Assembly (NCBI RefSeq): GCF_001411555.2
Contig: NW_023361708.1
Location: 1 to 64,000 of the forward strand
DNA: 64,000 nt
DNA from: Juglans regia
Lineage: Eukaryota > Streptophyta > Magnoliopsida > Fagales > Juglandaceae
Direction: 5' to 3'
Part shown: positions 33,555 through 46,712 of the stretch, one piece after another
Layout: each line of letters begins with the position of its first letter
How positions within the stretch are numbered: position 1 is the first letter of the stretch
Made by a program: the position numbers and the translations under genes
The notes under the pieces: generated by a model
Seen by the model: the letters and a program-made list of their open reading frames with translations, nothing else
Database searches by the model: none
Told to the model about the DNA's origin: nothing

Positions 33555-34704
33555 TGTAATACCCCCTAGGCCCAAGGCCCAAGCCTAGACCCAAGCCTAG
33601 GACCACGAGGAGTCTAGTAGGGGAATAGTCAAAATGACATTGTTTTGGTAAGGTTTCTTCTCTCTTTCTCTCCCTTCCATCCCAATGGTTTTCCCCCTTT
33701 CCCCTAGATTTGCTCCCCATTTTCCTCTTCCCCACGCATTTCAATTGGTTCCTCACCCCCCAAGTCTCCCTTAACAAATTCTTTCTCTCTCTCACTCTCT
33801 CTATTTCATGCGTCAGTTTGGGATCTTGGTGCAACATGCCGCCATTTCTTGCTTCTCGAGTCCTTGCCGCCAACGATTTCACCGCCTGAGCAACACCGGT
33901 AAGTGATTATGTCATTTCTCTCACCCCCTCTGTTATATTTTCCCATTGCCTCACCGTATTTCTTCATAAGATCCTCTTTCTTCCTCACACAGATTATCCA
34001 TCCCTTTACCTAGTCATGCACCTCCACAGTCAAGGGTTGTCACCAGTCGACTCACCACACATTGGTAAGGCTCCCTCTCCCTCTCCCCCTCCTTGCTCGA
34101 GATGTAAAAGATATTCTTTTATGGCTGAACATAGAGTGCTAACACCAAAATCGGTGGGTCCATTGTTGACTCCTCTGTCCACGATTCGCAACTCCAACAC
34201 TGGTGAGCCCCTTCAATTTCTTGCTTTGAGTTCTATGTCCCTCTATTGTTTTTGTCTCTCATTCTTTCTCACTTGCTCTAAATTCCAAATTTGTCCTCTC
34301 AGTTGGTACTGCCATTGTGACCGATGGAAGGTGGTATTGCACAATCTCTGTTCGAAATGCTTCAAGTAATGCCCTTGTCTAATATTAGCCATTGACGTAC
34401 ATTAACCAGTGTTTAAATTTAAATTTAATGTCACTACCTTATATCACAGTACATCTCCAATGCCCTATACAGTGTTGTTTCACTTTTTAATTCCACGGGG
34501 TCATCACACTTGATGTATGTTGTTGTTTGGGATTGTTGTGGTTGTTTGGTTATTTTGAATTGATGTTGACTATTTGTGGATTGATATGTAGCTTTTCAGG
34601 GCTGGTTTTATGGTTGTTTGGGTGAGAGGATGTATGTTGGGACTAGTTGTGTTGGATGTGTTGTGAGTTGTGTGGATGCTTGGGGTTGACATGTAGGTTG
34701 TTTT
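33555..34704 (+). repeat. Family-E LTR, left part
   Basis: It begins TGTAATACCCCC right after the gypsy remnant, with flanking TAAAG. It contains a CT-rich block (33655-33810) and is interrupted at 34705 by a family-B solo LTR, resuming at 39038. The right end was not found, so whether it is a solo LTR is open. Confidence 0.55.
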
Positions 34705-37700
34705 AGTAACAGCCCGCTAGAAATTCATTGTTGGAATTTCTATTAACTTTAGGAATCTCGTGAAAACTCCATAAGTTTTTACGAATCGACCAATCGCATA
34801 AGTTTTAGTCTGTCAACATAGTCAGTGTTATCACTCACTATGGTGCTAGAAATATAAGTTTTATTTATTTGAGGTGGTTAGAAGTGTCAGAATGCATTAT
34901 GGTCCACGCCATTAGACTCAGTGGATTATTTAGGATTTTATGGTGCAATAGCCTATTTTCATAATTCCGGACGAAACGTCTGTTGGAAATTGTGAAATTA
35001 TTTTTATGGGCACTTTGAGGTTGAATTTCGGTAAAAGATTTTCACTATAAGTTAATATGAATATTTAGGAATTTCTAGAGTTAAGTTTATGATTAACTTT
35101 TTCGGAGTGAATAGTAACCTCGATAAGCGCACCAATTGCAGTGTTTCAAAATCACAGTGTGGAATGTCCAAATTAGATTGGAGAAGTTTTATTTGGACAC
35201 TTGGCAAGATCTTAGCCACACTTGTGGAATAATTTTAGACACTTGGCACCATGAGGAACGTTTGTTGGATTTGAAGGAATCAAGGTGTGAGATCATGTCA
35301 CTTAAGCAAAACTTTGTTTCATCAGCTCAACCAAATGGTGGCAGACCAAAAAAGGTTTCAATCCTAGTGAAACCCTAAATAGTGGGAATCTAATTGAAAG
35401 CCCAAAAACTTGGTTGAAACCGAAACCCTAAACGGTTTCCCCAAACCCTAAAGTTGGCCTCTAAACCCTTTTTAATCTGATTTCTAACATTGTGTTTAAT
35501 CACTTGATTAAATCACTTCCACATGCTATTAATCCTTCAAATTTGTTTTTGAACATCATTATCCAACCTTGCTAACCTTGAAAAATTGATTGGGCCAAGT
35601 GATATTAGATTTGGGCTTGATAGCAACCCAAACCCTCTTTAAACCCCAAAATTTAGGCCCATTCGGTTTAGGCCCACTAAGGCCCACGAAATTGGTCACC
35701 ATTAGCATTGCTTCATGGCTAAGTTTTGTACCCCCACTTGGCTGGCCAGATCTGTACAAGAAGGGCCTAGAAGGTTCTTGAAATACAAAGGTAAAAGGCC
35801 ACCTCACTCTTTCACTCTTACACTCTACCTTGAGAAAAGATCTTGGACTGATTTTTATGAGAAGAAAAGGCCAACACTCAACCTTTCCTTCAGTCATATC
35901 ACTTTCCATAACTTGTGTAAGAGGCTCTTCAGTCCACTTCCCATGAAAAAGCAACTCTCCTTTACACTTCTCCTTCATAGAACACAAAAGACACTCTCGG
36001 AAAGTTTTTCTTACCTCTTTTGAATGCCTGTTTCGAAGCTTTTTTTAAGTGTTTCCTCACAACGTTTCCTTCATCAAAGTTGTTTATTGTTTAGTCTAGT
36101 TTACTTGGATATCTTATTTGTTCCATTTTGAGATCATTTGATTGGTCAAAAGTTGTTTAGACCCCAGAAAGGTCATTCTGGGCGATAAACTGGAGAGTGT
36201 GTTATATTTTGGAGTTTTTGACCAAGCTAATGAATAGATCTTGGTCCGAAATTTTTATGGAGTACTGTTAACATGTGTATATGATTATTGGTTGAGGATT
36301 TGTTGCATGATTAAAAGTTTTGGTGAAATATTTTCTTAGATCTAGAAACTTAGAAACTGGAAGAGGAAAAACAGTTTCTGTTTTGAGAAAGTTTAAATCT
36401 TTTATGGTTTAATCTTATTCCAATGGCTTTGTTATTTTTGTTGGAAGATCCTAAGCATCTTATATACATGTTAGAATGTTATTTTGAACATATTTGATGT
36501 TGCTTTCGAAGATATGAAATTTTATGCATTGAGATATTTGGTTAGGCCAAAGTGATGATGTTCTTGGCTAAATTTATGTTTTGATTGATGTTTAACCATG
36601 TGATCTTGAGTTTGATGCTTGGATCTGTTTTAGAACATATTTTTAAACCATGTGATGTTTTGGTTTGAAGATCACATCTTTATAAGTCATGGATCAAGAG
36701 GTTGATCAAAACAAGTTGGAAACAAAATTCTGTTTTGAACTTAGAAGAAAAACCAAAAAGTTCAAGTATGGTTTTGGTGATTTTGATGACTTTTGTTCAT
36801 GATTCAAAATATGATTATTCTTAAGAATATGTTATGAGTATAGTAGAAGAAAAATTTTGGTTTAATCATGAGTTTTGGGATTTAAAAGAACTACAACAAA
36901 AATCAAAGGAAATAACCTTTGTAAGTTTCGGCCCTATAGAGTTTTAATGGTTGTGTTTAGTTTTAAATTTTTTTGAATAGATATTTGAGTTTAGGACAAA
37001 ATTTACATAAGGTATGTAAATTTTGGTGATTTTTGAAGTTATGATGCAAAATCTTTAAGTTAGGGGTAAAATGGTCATTTTCCCACATGTAGAGGGTAAA
37101 ATGGTCATTTTACTCTAAGTTGATATTTCTCCATATTCCTAATTGTTAGTGATTAAGTTCTAATTTTTAGAAATCACTACTTTCAGTTTCTCGTGATCTC
37201 ACTTGAGTTTTGTCTCGAAGCGCGAAGATCGAGGTAAGTTAGCTTTTAACTTACTATCAGTTTAATGTGTATGAGTGATAAGTAAGGGAACTAAAGTGTA
37301 TGTATGCATGTTATCATATGTGCCATACCAAGTCATTACGTATTTATCTGCTACACATAATTTATTCTGTCATGAATTATTCATCTGTTACACAAGATAT
37401 TATGTCACGTATTGCTATATATTGCAAGTATGTCATGTTAAGTATGCCATCTATTACATGTATTTCATGTCACGTAATATTCACAGTCACATGTTATGTC
37501 ATGTTTAGAAATGTTGTCTGTTATATGGTATGCCATGTTACGAAATATTTTCTGTTACATTTATGTCTCGAAGTATGTCATGTCTGTCATTTTACGTTCA
37601 TGTCACGTTATGCTACGTCAGGACTTCTGTCTTTTATGTCACGTTTATGTTACGTCACGTTACGAAATGTCATGTATGCCGGTTAAGTTATTCATGTCAA

Positions 37701-39037
37701 TCACGACCCTAAGTGCTAGGATGGGGTAATATCCTAGTGGAACTCCTTTGTTCACGCTGGAGTGTCTAAATAGGTGTGAAATTCCCTGGGTTGATGAAGT
37801 ACAGTCAACAGGTTGTGAATGGGGCCTAATTAGCTGGTCACCGGAGCGCGCCAGGAACTAACGCCGATGGTGCCACACATTATGTTACGTGTATCCACAG
37901 CAAGTGTGGCACAAACAGATAAGTCATGGGACCACAACAACTGTGGAGCATGAAGTATAGGGCCACAACAACTGTGGAGCATACACTACGTGAGACACAA
38001 CAATTGTGACATGTAGAATACGTGGGGCCACAACAACTGTGGAGTACGTATTAACGCACTCACAGCTGGTATAGACACCTGTGATGTGATGCGGTAATAA
38101 GCAGGGACACATGGCTCAAGGGGACCTGGGTAGCACCCATATGGTCACTTTAATGATTAAGTCTATTGAATAAGATTCCAAGTTCAAGTTATGTTATGTT
38201 CAAGTTTACGTTCATGCAATCATGGTAATCCCATGAGACAAGAATATGTTTTAAGTTCATGTTATGTTATGTTCAAGTTTACGTCATGTTCCAAGTTCAC
38301 ATTTATGTTATGTCATGCTCAGGTTCAACTTATGTTCAAGTTCATGTTCAAATTATACATGTTCACGTTCATGCTATGTTTCAAGTCCATGTTATGTTTC
38401 AAGTCACGTTTATGCTAAGCTTCAGTTTCAATTTAAGTTATACCAGTTATGTTATATTGTATGTCAAGTTATGATATGATTACATATGATTTGATTATGC
38501 ATTTATACTTTTACTGCCATGCATGCATCATTAACCTCTATGGAAGTTTCCTGTTAACTTGCTGAGATTTGTAATCAAATCTTACTGTGGTAGTCCCAAC
38601 TACCATTCCCCCCGGATGGTAGATCTTATTACAGGATCTGAAGGAAAATCGAGAATCGACCAACTGGAAACGATCGACTAAGCGATGGTGCGACGTAGAT
38701 GGTAGTACAGTAGTTACCTCAGGTTACTACTTGTATTTATGGAGTTCAATTCAATCTCCAGCACTCTTTTGATCACAACCATATGGACTATTATTGTGAT
38801 CTCAGTTGTTTAGTACGTCATTATGAATGAAGTATGTTTTAAGTATTTGGGATATTTCGGTTTGGTGCATAGTATTGCTAAAGAAAAAAATTATCCGCTG
38901 TGAATATTGCAAAATGCTAGATGCATGTTAGGAATATTGCATTTTATATGTCATGAACGGGGGCAGGTAACCTTGTGTTGCATGTCTCAACGCTTCAAAT
39001 GTCCGTCCGATCCCAAGCGGAATTTGGGGGCGTCACA
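34705..39037 (+). mobile_element. Family-B solo LTR with TSD GTTTT
   Basis: It runs from AGTAACAGCCCGC (first base mutated from the usual T) to GGGGGCGTCACA, 4333 bp, flanked by GTTTT at 34700-34704 and 39038-39042. It is more diverged than the other three long copies and therefore older. It keeps the 148-bp stem-loop array (37895-38042) and low-complexity GTTATGTTCAAGTTC sequence (38170-38470). The 102-codon frame at 35715-36023 is open, but its changes relative to other copies are mostly non-synonymous. Confidence 0.94.
37895..38042 (+). repeat. Five-unit stem-loop array in solo LTR B (left copy)
   Basis: This 148-bp array corresponds to those in the other LTRs. The few differences fall in loops or spacers, and the CCACA/TGTGG arms are kept. 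Confidence 0.7.
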
Positions 39038-39398
39038 GTTTTGGGTTTATATGTTGGCTTGTATGGTTGTCTAGGAGTTGACTTGTTGCTATTTGATTTT
39101 TGGAGATGTCGGTTTGACATATCGAGACAAATATAAATTGGGTTATGGTGGGGTAGCGAGGGGTAAGTATTTTAAACATGTAGTTTGTATAGTTGGCATG
39201 CGTAATGTGAACGGTGATATAAATTTGAGAAGAATGGGCTAAACTATTGTGTATTGTTCATTGACGGTTCTGTCATGTATTTAAGAACTGAGCTATTATG
39301 ATGAAATTGTTCTTATTTGGGCTATGAATTTTCATTAATAAAAGTTAGACTTGTTCTTATTTGGGATTAGTTAGCAGAGTTAGTTGTGGCATGTGTTT
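39038..39398 (+). repeat. Family-E LTR, right part (probable)
   Basis: TG-rich sequence like 34500-34700 (GGTTGTTTGG, GTTGACATGTAGG / GTTGACTTGTTGC) resumes after the solo LTR. Its distal limit is unclear because the A-rich tail of a minus-strand LINE begins at about 39399. Confidence 0.45.
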
Positions 39399-39477
39399 GG
39401 TTTTTTGTTTTTTAGAATAAGCAACTAATATTATAGAACTTAGAGGATCCACTGCATTATGCAGCATAATTACAAGC

Positions 39478-39840
39478 TCATATTACAATAAAAGGTGGGT
39501 CTTTCCCACTATGAAAGCTTAACAAAGAAGGTGGAATTAAATTCAGTGGAATATTTCCAAAAATATTTTTGGAGGCTGCCCACTGCATAATGGAATGCGC
39601 GCATTGATTCACATCTCGATATATTTTCTGAAATTTCCAGCTTTGTAGTGCCTGGAGAGAAATCTTTATGTCTTGAATAATGGGTTGCACTATCCAGTCG
39701 GGAATGTAGTTCAGATCTTTGACAGCTTTTAAGGTATTGAGAGAGTCCCCTGCAATTACAAGTCTATCAATGTTGGCCTCATTGGCTTTTAGAACTCCCA
39801 AGAGCATTGCTTCAACTTCCCCTTAATTCAGATTCTTGCT
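39478..39840 (-). pseudogene. Outer LINE RNase H domain
   Basis: The minus-strand frame shows EANIDRLVIAGDSLNTLKAV and further on VNQCAHSIMQWAAS. This is the RVT_3-type RNase H found at the C-terminus of many plant L1 elements. The aspartate of GDS and the terminal His region are recognisable. A stop precedes the LLGVLKANEA stretch at about 39807. The 3' UTR and A-rich tail follow to the left. Confidence 0.75.
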
Positions 39841-41032
39841 TATGATATGTTTTGTAAGCACAAAACAGATGGATCCAGTTGATGTCCAACATATAGTTGC
39901 TGATGTACTTCCATTTTTTCTAACCGTTACATTAAATGTGAGAAGGTAGTGGTCCATAGGGAAGATTCTCAAGGTTTGCTGGTATTAATTTGTATATTAC
40001 CCCAAGCATCATAGTGTTCTTTGAAAGTTTTCAATGTGGATGACATAAAAACAATTAATTAAGGGGAAAAAGCTTCATGAACAATTATATTTCTAGCAAA
40101 GGAATTTGAGTCTATCCCGAGTTTTGATCCTCCATAACTTTTTCCACCAGTAACTAGAATTTTGTTATTATCCATACGATTCTGGGTTTGAGATAATCTT
40201 GTGGCCGCATAGGCAGACTTTATGTTAAAAGCACCAGAATTGTGATGGATTCAAATAGGTTTGTCAGGCAGATTATGAAAATTGTGTTGTGCAAGAGGAA
40301 TCTTTTCAATCTCATTCGTTGTATCTTGATGGAAAATGGCTTGGAGAATAATGGTGTTTCAACACCTAGGCTCCTCCATCATTAATTCAGAGACACCAAG
40401 TAAAGGGTCTTGAGGAGTACTGATGTCCTTTGGGATAGGTGAGAATTTTTTATTGTTAGGAGCCCAAGGGTCAATCCAAGCTCTAGTATGAGTCCCATTA
40501 TTAATCTGGTAGCAAAGACCATGCTTAAGGAAGTCTTTCTTAGGTACTTCCTAGTGAGAACTCTTTCCCAAATGGCATGGACTCCAATAAACATTTGTCA
40601 TCCAATTTTCTAAAATAAGTCTAGGCCTCCCATGGATTTAGGCTGATAAATGGATTTCCAAGATTTGAGGGTAAGATTGTGTGACTTATCTAACGGGAAT
40701 CCCCACTAGAACATCATGAAGTTACGGTCAATGTTGCTGGCAATACCCTTGGGAATAGAAATGCTAGACATGAGATATGAAGGCATAGAGCTAGCAACCG
40801 TCCCAATAAAGGTGGTACAACCAACTTGAGAAAGTACTTTCGTTTTCCACCCAGTCAGCTTTTGGGAGTTCTTTTGCTGAATATGTTGGAAATGAAGTTT
40901 TTCCAAAGCATTGAAAGACAAGGGAAGGACTAAGTAATTAATACTAGGGGTGGCATTCTCCAAGTCGAAAACTTCTTTCACCTCCAATTTTTGTCGAGGT
41001 TGAGTATTATCACCAAACTTGATAGAAGACTT
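39841..41032 (-). pseudogene. Outer LINE ORF2, post-RT region
   Basis: From the inner-LINE junction (KSSI codons at 41032) the frame gives NTQPRQKLEVKEVFDLENATP, LTGWKTKVLSQVG, and MPSYLMSSISIPKGIASNID (40995-40706). After a stop there is WGFPLDKSHNL, GGLRL and, at 40594-40382, recognisable zf-RVT-side sequence. These are the standard segments following the catalytic region of plant L1 ORF2. Several in-frame stops occur. Confidence 0.75.
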
Positions 41033-41315
41033 TTTTTTATTTTTTTTAATAAGAGTTAGAGTCCCCTGTCCATGAGGGACCACTCCCCAATTTTATTAAT
41101 TGCCCTCACTTATGGTAGAGGAAAACCGTGATACATTCATGGACTATGAGGACCAAAAACTCAAAGTCAAAAAATAGCCGAAACAAAGACCAAACTCTAC
41201 CCCCAAAGATAAAAACCAACGAGATACAACACTTCAGTAGAGCACCTGCAAAAAAGGTTAGGATGCACACATTCCTAAAAACATAAGCTAAACCAAAATG
41301 GAAACCATCCGCAAG

Positions 41316-41830
41316 CTAACACCTACCATTTCTACATGAAACTCTGCATCTAATCATGGGAAGACCCCATTTATCAATTCTTAGTAAGCCCTGTAGATAC
41401 GATGGCACCTCTGTCATATGATCCCATTCCGAATCACCTCCCCTTACTCCCCCCCTCGCTAACCAATCTGCAGGCGCATTCCCTTCCCTACATATATGAG
41501 ATACAATAAAATTTAACTTAGGAAGCATGGCTTGAAGCTCCTCCCAATAATCCTCTAAATACCATATGCCATGTTGCAACCAATAAAGGAGCACCTTAGA
41601 ATCAATCTCTATATCTATCGCATGAAAATTTCTTTGTTTACATCATTTAACACCTTCCAACAGAGCCCTCAGCTCAGCACGTGAACTAGAGCCATAACCT
41701 ATATTCACCGAGAAAGCAAAAATCAGAGCACCTTGCATATCCTGAACCACCCCTCCTACTCTCGATGGTCCTAGGTTTTCGAGGCTACTTCCGTCCATAT
41801 TTAGTTTAACTCAATCACCAGTAGGCTTTT
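41316..41830 (-). pseudogene. Inner LINE RNase H domain
   Basis: The minus strand reads KLNMDGSSLENLGPSRVGGVVQD, GYGSSSRAELRALLEGV, IEIDSKVLLYWLQ and HICREGNAPADWLARGGV. These contain the Asp, Glu, Asp and Asp positions of the RVT_3 RNase H fold. A stop lies in the lead-in (PTGD-stop-VKLN) and another after LLEGVK. The frame ends at 41316. Confidence 0.8.
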
Positions 41831-42080
41831 TCCATGCTACAAGTTGAATTTGGTTTGTTAGAATTGGGATGGGAGGAAACATAAGACTATGTAAGATGTA
41901 TTTGTCGGTTTGAGAAATCCTTTGCACCCGAATGCCACATAGCTTGTACCGAAACCAGTGTATGATAGAATGCCACATAGCTTGTACCGAAACCAATCAA
42001 CCTTCCATACGTGCTAGGCACTTGCGTTCCCAAAGTTTCCACATTATAATTGAAGGCAATAATCCTAAAATAATCCCCAT

Positions 42081-42980
42081 CTAAGATGAATTTGATGCAC
42101 GTCTAAACCAGCTAAGAGTTGTTTCACCCCATGATCTACCAATCGGTAGACCTAGTAATGAACCAAATTTTTTCCATATTGCCTCAACAACCTCCCCAAT
42201 GAATAACACATGGTTCTGATCTTCAAATTGACCTTGTTGGCAACAATCACATTTCAAAGTTAACAGAATTCCAACTCTTCTAAATCTATCATACATAGCC
42301 AAAGCTCCATGGAATGCCTTCCACATTAATACTGAGACTTTTTTTGCAGTAATTTGTTCCAAATCCATTTGTGTCCCTCCAAAATTGCACCTCGAAGCCG
42401 AATACATTCCCAAGCAGATTTCGTCATAAACTCCCCACTCTCAAATTTAGTCCATACTAACACATTTGTTCCTTCCTTACATTTACTAAGCACATTTAAG
42501 ATATTATCCATAGTTTCTATTCCCACCATTCTATCTATTAAATTCATATTCCATCCATTATTGATACGACAATCCTTCACTTTTAATAGCGGTTGCTCCT
42601 CCACCAAAAATTATCAGCAAAGATCCCCTGATCCAACCACTTATCATACCAAAAGAACACCTACCCCTCATTTATTTTCCATTTGGAGTTATTCAAAACA
42701 GTAGGAATACAATTTGCTATCATTTGCAAAATTGAGACCCCTTTTGATGGCTTGACAATATCAAAAGCCTATCCCCAATATATTTGGATCGGAAAAACTC
42801 GCCCAGAGAGAATCCTCATGCATCAGTTTCCATGCAAATTTTAAATGTAATGCTCTATGCATATCCTCCAAGTTTCTAATTCCCAAACCCCCTTCTGCAG
42901 TAGGATGATAGATTTGATTCCAAGCAACCCATTTTCGCTTACCTCTTTTCTCACTTTCTCCCCAAAAAAAGGAATTCATC
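42081..42980 (-). pseudogene. Inner LINE ORF2, zf-RVT region
   Basis: Minus-strand segments are SFFWGESEKRGKRKWVAWNQIYHPTAEGGLGIRNL (42979 onward), LLKVKDCRINNGWNMNLIDRMV, and a Cys/His zinc-binding segment (KVSVLMWKAFHGAL, CDCCQQGQFEDQNHVLF) at 42413-42081. This is the zf-RVT module of plant LINEs, linking RT to RNase H. Frames change between segments. Confidence 0.8.
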
Positions 42981-43015
42981 AATCTATTTAAAAAGGAAAT
43001 TATGGCTTTTGGAAC

Positions 43016-44547
43016 CTATAACACTGCAAAAGAATGTAATACCATACTGGCAAGAACATGTTGTAGTAAAATTAATCTACCACCCACAGACAATAATCTC
43101 CTTTTCCAACCACTCATTTTCTTACTCACTTTGTTGACAAGATCTTCCAAATCTGCCATTTTAAGTCTTCCCGAAACAATGGGAACTCCCAAATATTTGA
43201 AAGGAAAACTCCCCTCTGAAAAACACGTAATTCTCTTCATATTTCGTTTACGAGTGATGGATATTTTATTCGAAAAAAACATAGCCGTCTTTTCTCTGCT
43301 AATTGCTTGACCAAACCACTCCTCATATGTAGCCAAGATTTCCAAAAGACAGCGGATAGAATTTCGACCACCATTAGTGAATATAATGACATCATCAGCA
43401 TACATGAGATGAGATACCAAACGAGTGCCGCGAGCTTGTGAAAAGTGGCCAAATTTCTGCTCAACCACCTTTTGCCTAATTAGTCGAGATAACACTTCCT
43501 GCAAAATAATAAACAAATAAGGAGACAAAGGGTCCCTTTGCCTCAATCCGCGCCCACTTTTGAAAAAGCTTTAGTAGTGCCGTTCAACATGATAGAAAAC
43601 CAGGGAGTAGAAATACATTCACAGAACAATGCACAGACTTGTGATCAAAAGATCAAAGAACTTCCAACAGGAAAGCCCAATTAATATGATCATATGCCTT
43701 CACCATATCCAATTTAAGCATCAGATTCCCCCCATGGACCTTCTTATCAATAGCCTAAACCATTTCCTGAGTAAGACTTATGTTCTCAAAAATACTTCTA
43801 CCAAGGATAAATGCGCCTTGTTCCGGAGATATCATTTTAAAAAGTAGAGGAGTTAACCAATTCACTATCACCTTCGAACAAATTTTTTAAAACACCGTAC
43901 AAAGACTAATAGGTCTAAATTTATCAAACCCAGTAGGATTTTCAATTCTCAAGATTAAAACCAAGTAAGAAGATGAGTAAAATCTGGACAACTTACCTCC
44001 TTGAAAAAATTATGATACCGTCCATAGCATCAGCTTTAACAATATCCCAACATTTCTTATAGAATCTTGAGCTGAAACCATCCGGACCTAGTGCACTATT
44101 AGAGGGAATAGCAACCAATACTTGATGAACTTCATCAGCAGAAGGAATAATACAAATTGTATCACTATCAGCCATTGACATAATCGGCGAAATAAGATTA
44201 GATAAATTCGGCAATCCACTAGGAGCCTCTTCTTGCAGAAATTTTGAGAAATACTGAACAGAAGCTATGTGAATATCCTCTGGAGAATTTAAATTTGTTC
44301 CATCTTGAAGACTCATATTCACCACTCTTTTCTTCTGTTTATATGATAAGTAAGCCTGGAAAAATTTAGAGTTTTGATCCCCTTCAAGATGCCATTTAAT
44401 TTTTGACATTTGAGCCAATCTAATCTCTTCCCTGTGCCTCCATTCATCCAACTCTAGTTGTCTTTGCAATCTCTCATATTCAATTCTGGGATCCCATTCA
44501 TTTATCAAAATCGACTCCAACTCACCAACTTTTTTTCCAGATTCCAT
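43016..44547 (-). pseudogene. Inner LINE ORF2, reverse transcriptase
   Basis: Target-primed reverse transcription enzyme. Minus-strand residues run EWRHREEIRLAQMSKIKWHLEGDQNSKFF, SALGPDGFSSRFYKKCWDIV (44547-43993), then frameshifted but recognisable GFDKFRPISLC, EQGAFILGRSIFENI and MLKLDMVKAYDHINW (43990-43600). A 176-codon open frame (43546-43016) follows with the RQRDPLSPYLFI motif and catalytic MYADDVIIF intact. The stops lie mainly in 43600-43990. The YADD centre is conserved, in contrast to the outer LINE. Confidence 0.85.
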
Positions 44548-44599
44548 ATATGCACTTCAGTTCGACCATCAGTTTGCTTATTCCAATTCCGCATTACCC

Positions 44600-45430
44600 C
44601 TCTAAGTTTTTTAAGTTTAAGGGCCAACTTCAAAGGCCCTGTACCCCCTACCTCCTCCTACTAAGTTGAAGCCAAGGATGAATGAAAATCTGTATGCTCT
44701 AACCACATTTCCTGGAAACAGAAAGGAGCAGGGACATAAGAAAAAAGTTCAGTATGAAATTCCACAAACATCGGAGAGTGGTCTGATGTTGATCTCAGTA
44801 AATAATTGTTAGTAGCATTAGGCACTTTGATTAGACAATTAGCGTTCAAGAACTCTCTATCCAATTTCACCCAACTCCTCGATAACCCACTCTATCCATT
44901 ACACCAAGAAAACCTTCTTCCCACAACCTTCATTTCAATAAGACCACACTTGAATCCAAGATTTAAATTCTTCCATTGCTGCTCTTGGGCTAGGCCTCCC
45001 ACCCCTCAGTTCCAAATCCTCCCTTATAATATTAAAATCACCTGCAATAATACATGGCTCATTACCTATAACATGGTTGTTTAATTGTGCCCGAAACTCT
45101 TCTATTACTCATAGTACATTTGGCATAGACAAATCCAAAAAGTAATATGCTACTCCCACCATCAACCCGCAGTAACAATAATTGCTCACTCCGTAACACC
45201 AATTGAGCTGAAATATTGTCCTGCCACAACACCCAAATTTTTCCAACCTCTTCATTCAAAATAAAATGATCCATATGTAAAATATTCATCATACTCTATG
45301 CTTTATCAAACGATGCGAAAGGTTCCATCAAAGCAATAATTTAAGGTTTCATCTTACCAACCATTGTCTTTAAAATCCCTTTCGAGCTACGTATACCTCG
45401 GATATTCCATGTCAAAATTGGCCCGATCAT
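44600..45430 (-). pseudogene. Inner LINE ORF2, AP endonuclease
   Basis: ORF2 begins at ATG 45430 with MIGPILTWNIRGIRSS, the usual WNIRG start of plant L1 endonucleases, and overlaps the ORF1 stop as ATGA. A TAA follows MVGKMKP. Later fragments include FVYAK, and toward the C-terminus RSTSDHSPMFVEF (44800s), the SDHSP motif that closes the endonuclease fold. The domain would nick target DNA. It is broken by several stops and frameshifts here. Confidence 0.8.
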
Positions 45431-46712
45431 AGAGAAAGTTTATTGGGTCTGGCTAAAACCGGAGACAATCTCCGAACCTTATAAAAACTTTTCCGAGTCC
45501 CTTTTTTTGTTTTTGGTTCCTCCTCTTCACTCTCCGTGGCATAGTCTTTCCAAGTATCAAATATCTTAGCCTCAAGATCCAGATCAAGTCAGATATAGAG
45601 TCTTCCAGCGTGAAGAAATCATCCTCATGCGCTAGTATGGCATCATCATCATCAGGTGGCAACGTAAACTCTCCCACATCCTCCTGCGAATTTACAACCC
45701 TTTCCATCAAACCCTCCCCCTCTTTTGATACCCCTTCGTCCACCGATTTGTCAGCCACATTATTATCCTCCACCTCTTTAGACTCATTAACCGGCTAATT
45801 TGTAACCACATCCCCACCTTGGAATTGTAGAGAGTTACTCGTATTACCACCATCTTGTTCCACATTAACCATCGCACCCTTGCCTTTACCAATATCATCT
45901 AACACCTTCTCGTCTTGGACGTTTTTTGCCCGTTCCGTCTCTACTTCCATCTTCCTTTGCCATACTTTTTCTCCATTCTGTAGAATCTTCATTTTACAGG
46001 TACGCACATTATGACCTTGAATTTTACACCAAGAACAGAATGATGGTAATGTCTCATAAATCACTTCTTGTTTGCAATCACTACTCAACAGCCCTATCCA
46101 AAAATATGGGATTGGGTCCTTCGAAACATCCATCTCAATACATAGACGAGCCCCATCTATACGAGTTGAACAGACCGTCGGGTTATCTCTACGAATATAC
46201 CGGCCTATCGATGTAGTGAATATTTTCAAGAATGATTCTTGATAGAAATTTGGCAGGAGCCCAAGCAATGAGATCCAAATAGGAACCAAAGATGGTTCTT
46301 CATCTTGGTTAAAATCTGGCTTCCAATGAAACACTTTGTATTGAATTCCATTCACTTCAAAAATTTCACGTGAAAGTGCTTTCTGAAAATCTGCTTCATT
46401 TGACATACGTACAAACATGTTTCTTGGACGCTCCATCGTTGAAACCACTGGTAAACAAGATAATCCCCAATGGTTGTGAATGTAAAGCCTGATGACATCC
46501 AGAGATGGCCTCCGCCGTAAGAATTTTAGATCAATGGAGAAACGGAAAGGCTCAGAGGATTGGACTATCTCCTCCTTAGAGAATTGAAAGCATAGTTCTC
46601 CATCTACATATTTCGGTCCCCGATAAGATACAGAGATCTGTGGAATTGGTTGAGGTACCGTAGAGACCAGATCGACGTAAGGACATCGACCCACCTCTAC
46701 ATCTGCAGCCAT
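45427..46712 (-). pseudogene. Inner LINE ORF1, DUF4283 and zinc-knuckle protein
   Basis: ORF1 starts at ATG 46712 (MAADVEVGRCPYVDLV) and is open for 305 codons. It carries a DUF4283-type RNA-binding fold (LDVIRLYIHNHWGL, RNMFVRMSNEADFQKAL, QYKVFHWKPDF, PIWISLLGLLPNFY) and the zinc knuckle CSWCKIQGHNVRTC. A single TAG at 45795-45797 interrupts it. The same frame then continues (VNSQEDVGEFTLPPDDDD) to about 45600, where a one-base shift occurs. The shifted frame reaches a TGA that overlaps the ORF2 ATG by ATGA. ORF1 proteins coat LINE RNA in the ribonucleoprotein particle. Confidence 0.85.

Noticed and set aside
37895..38042. CRISPR-like look of the regularly spaced hairpin units
   Set aside because: Units are only 15 bp with near-repeated spacers, the setting is a plant LTR, and no cas genes exist in the window.
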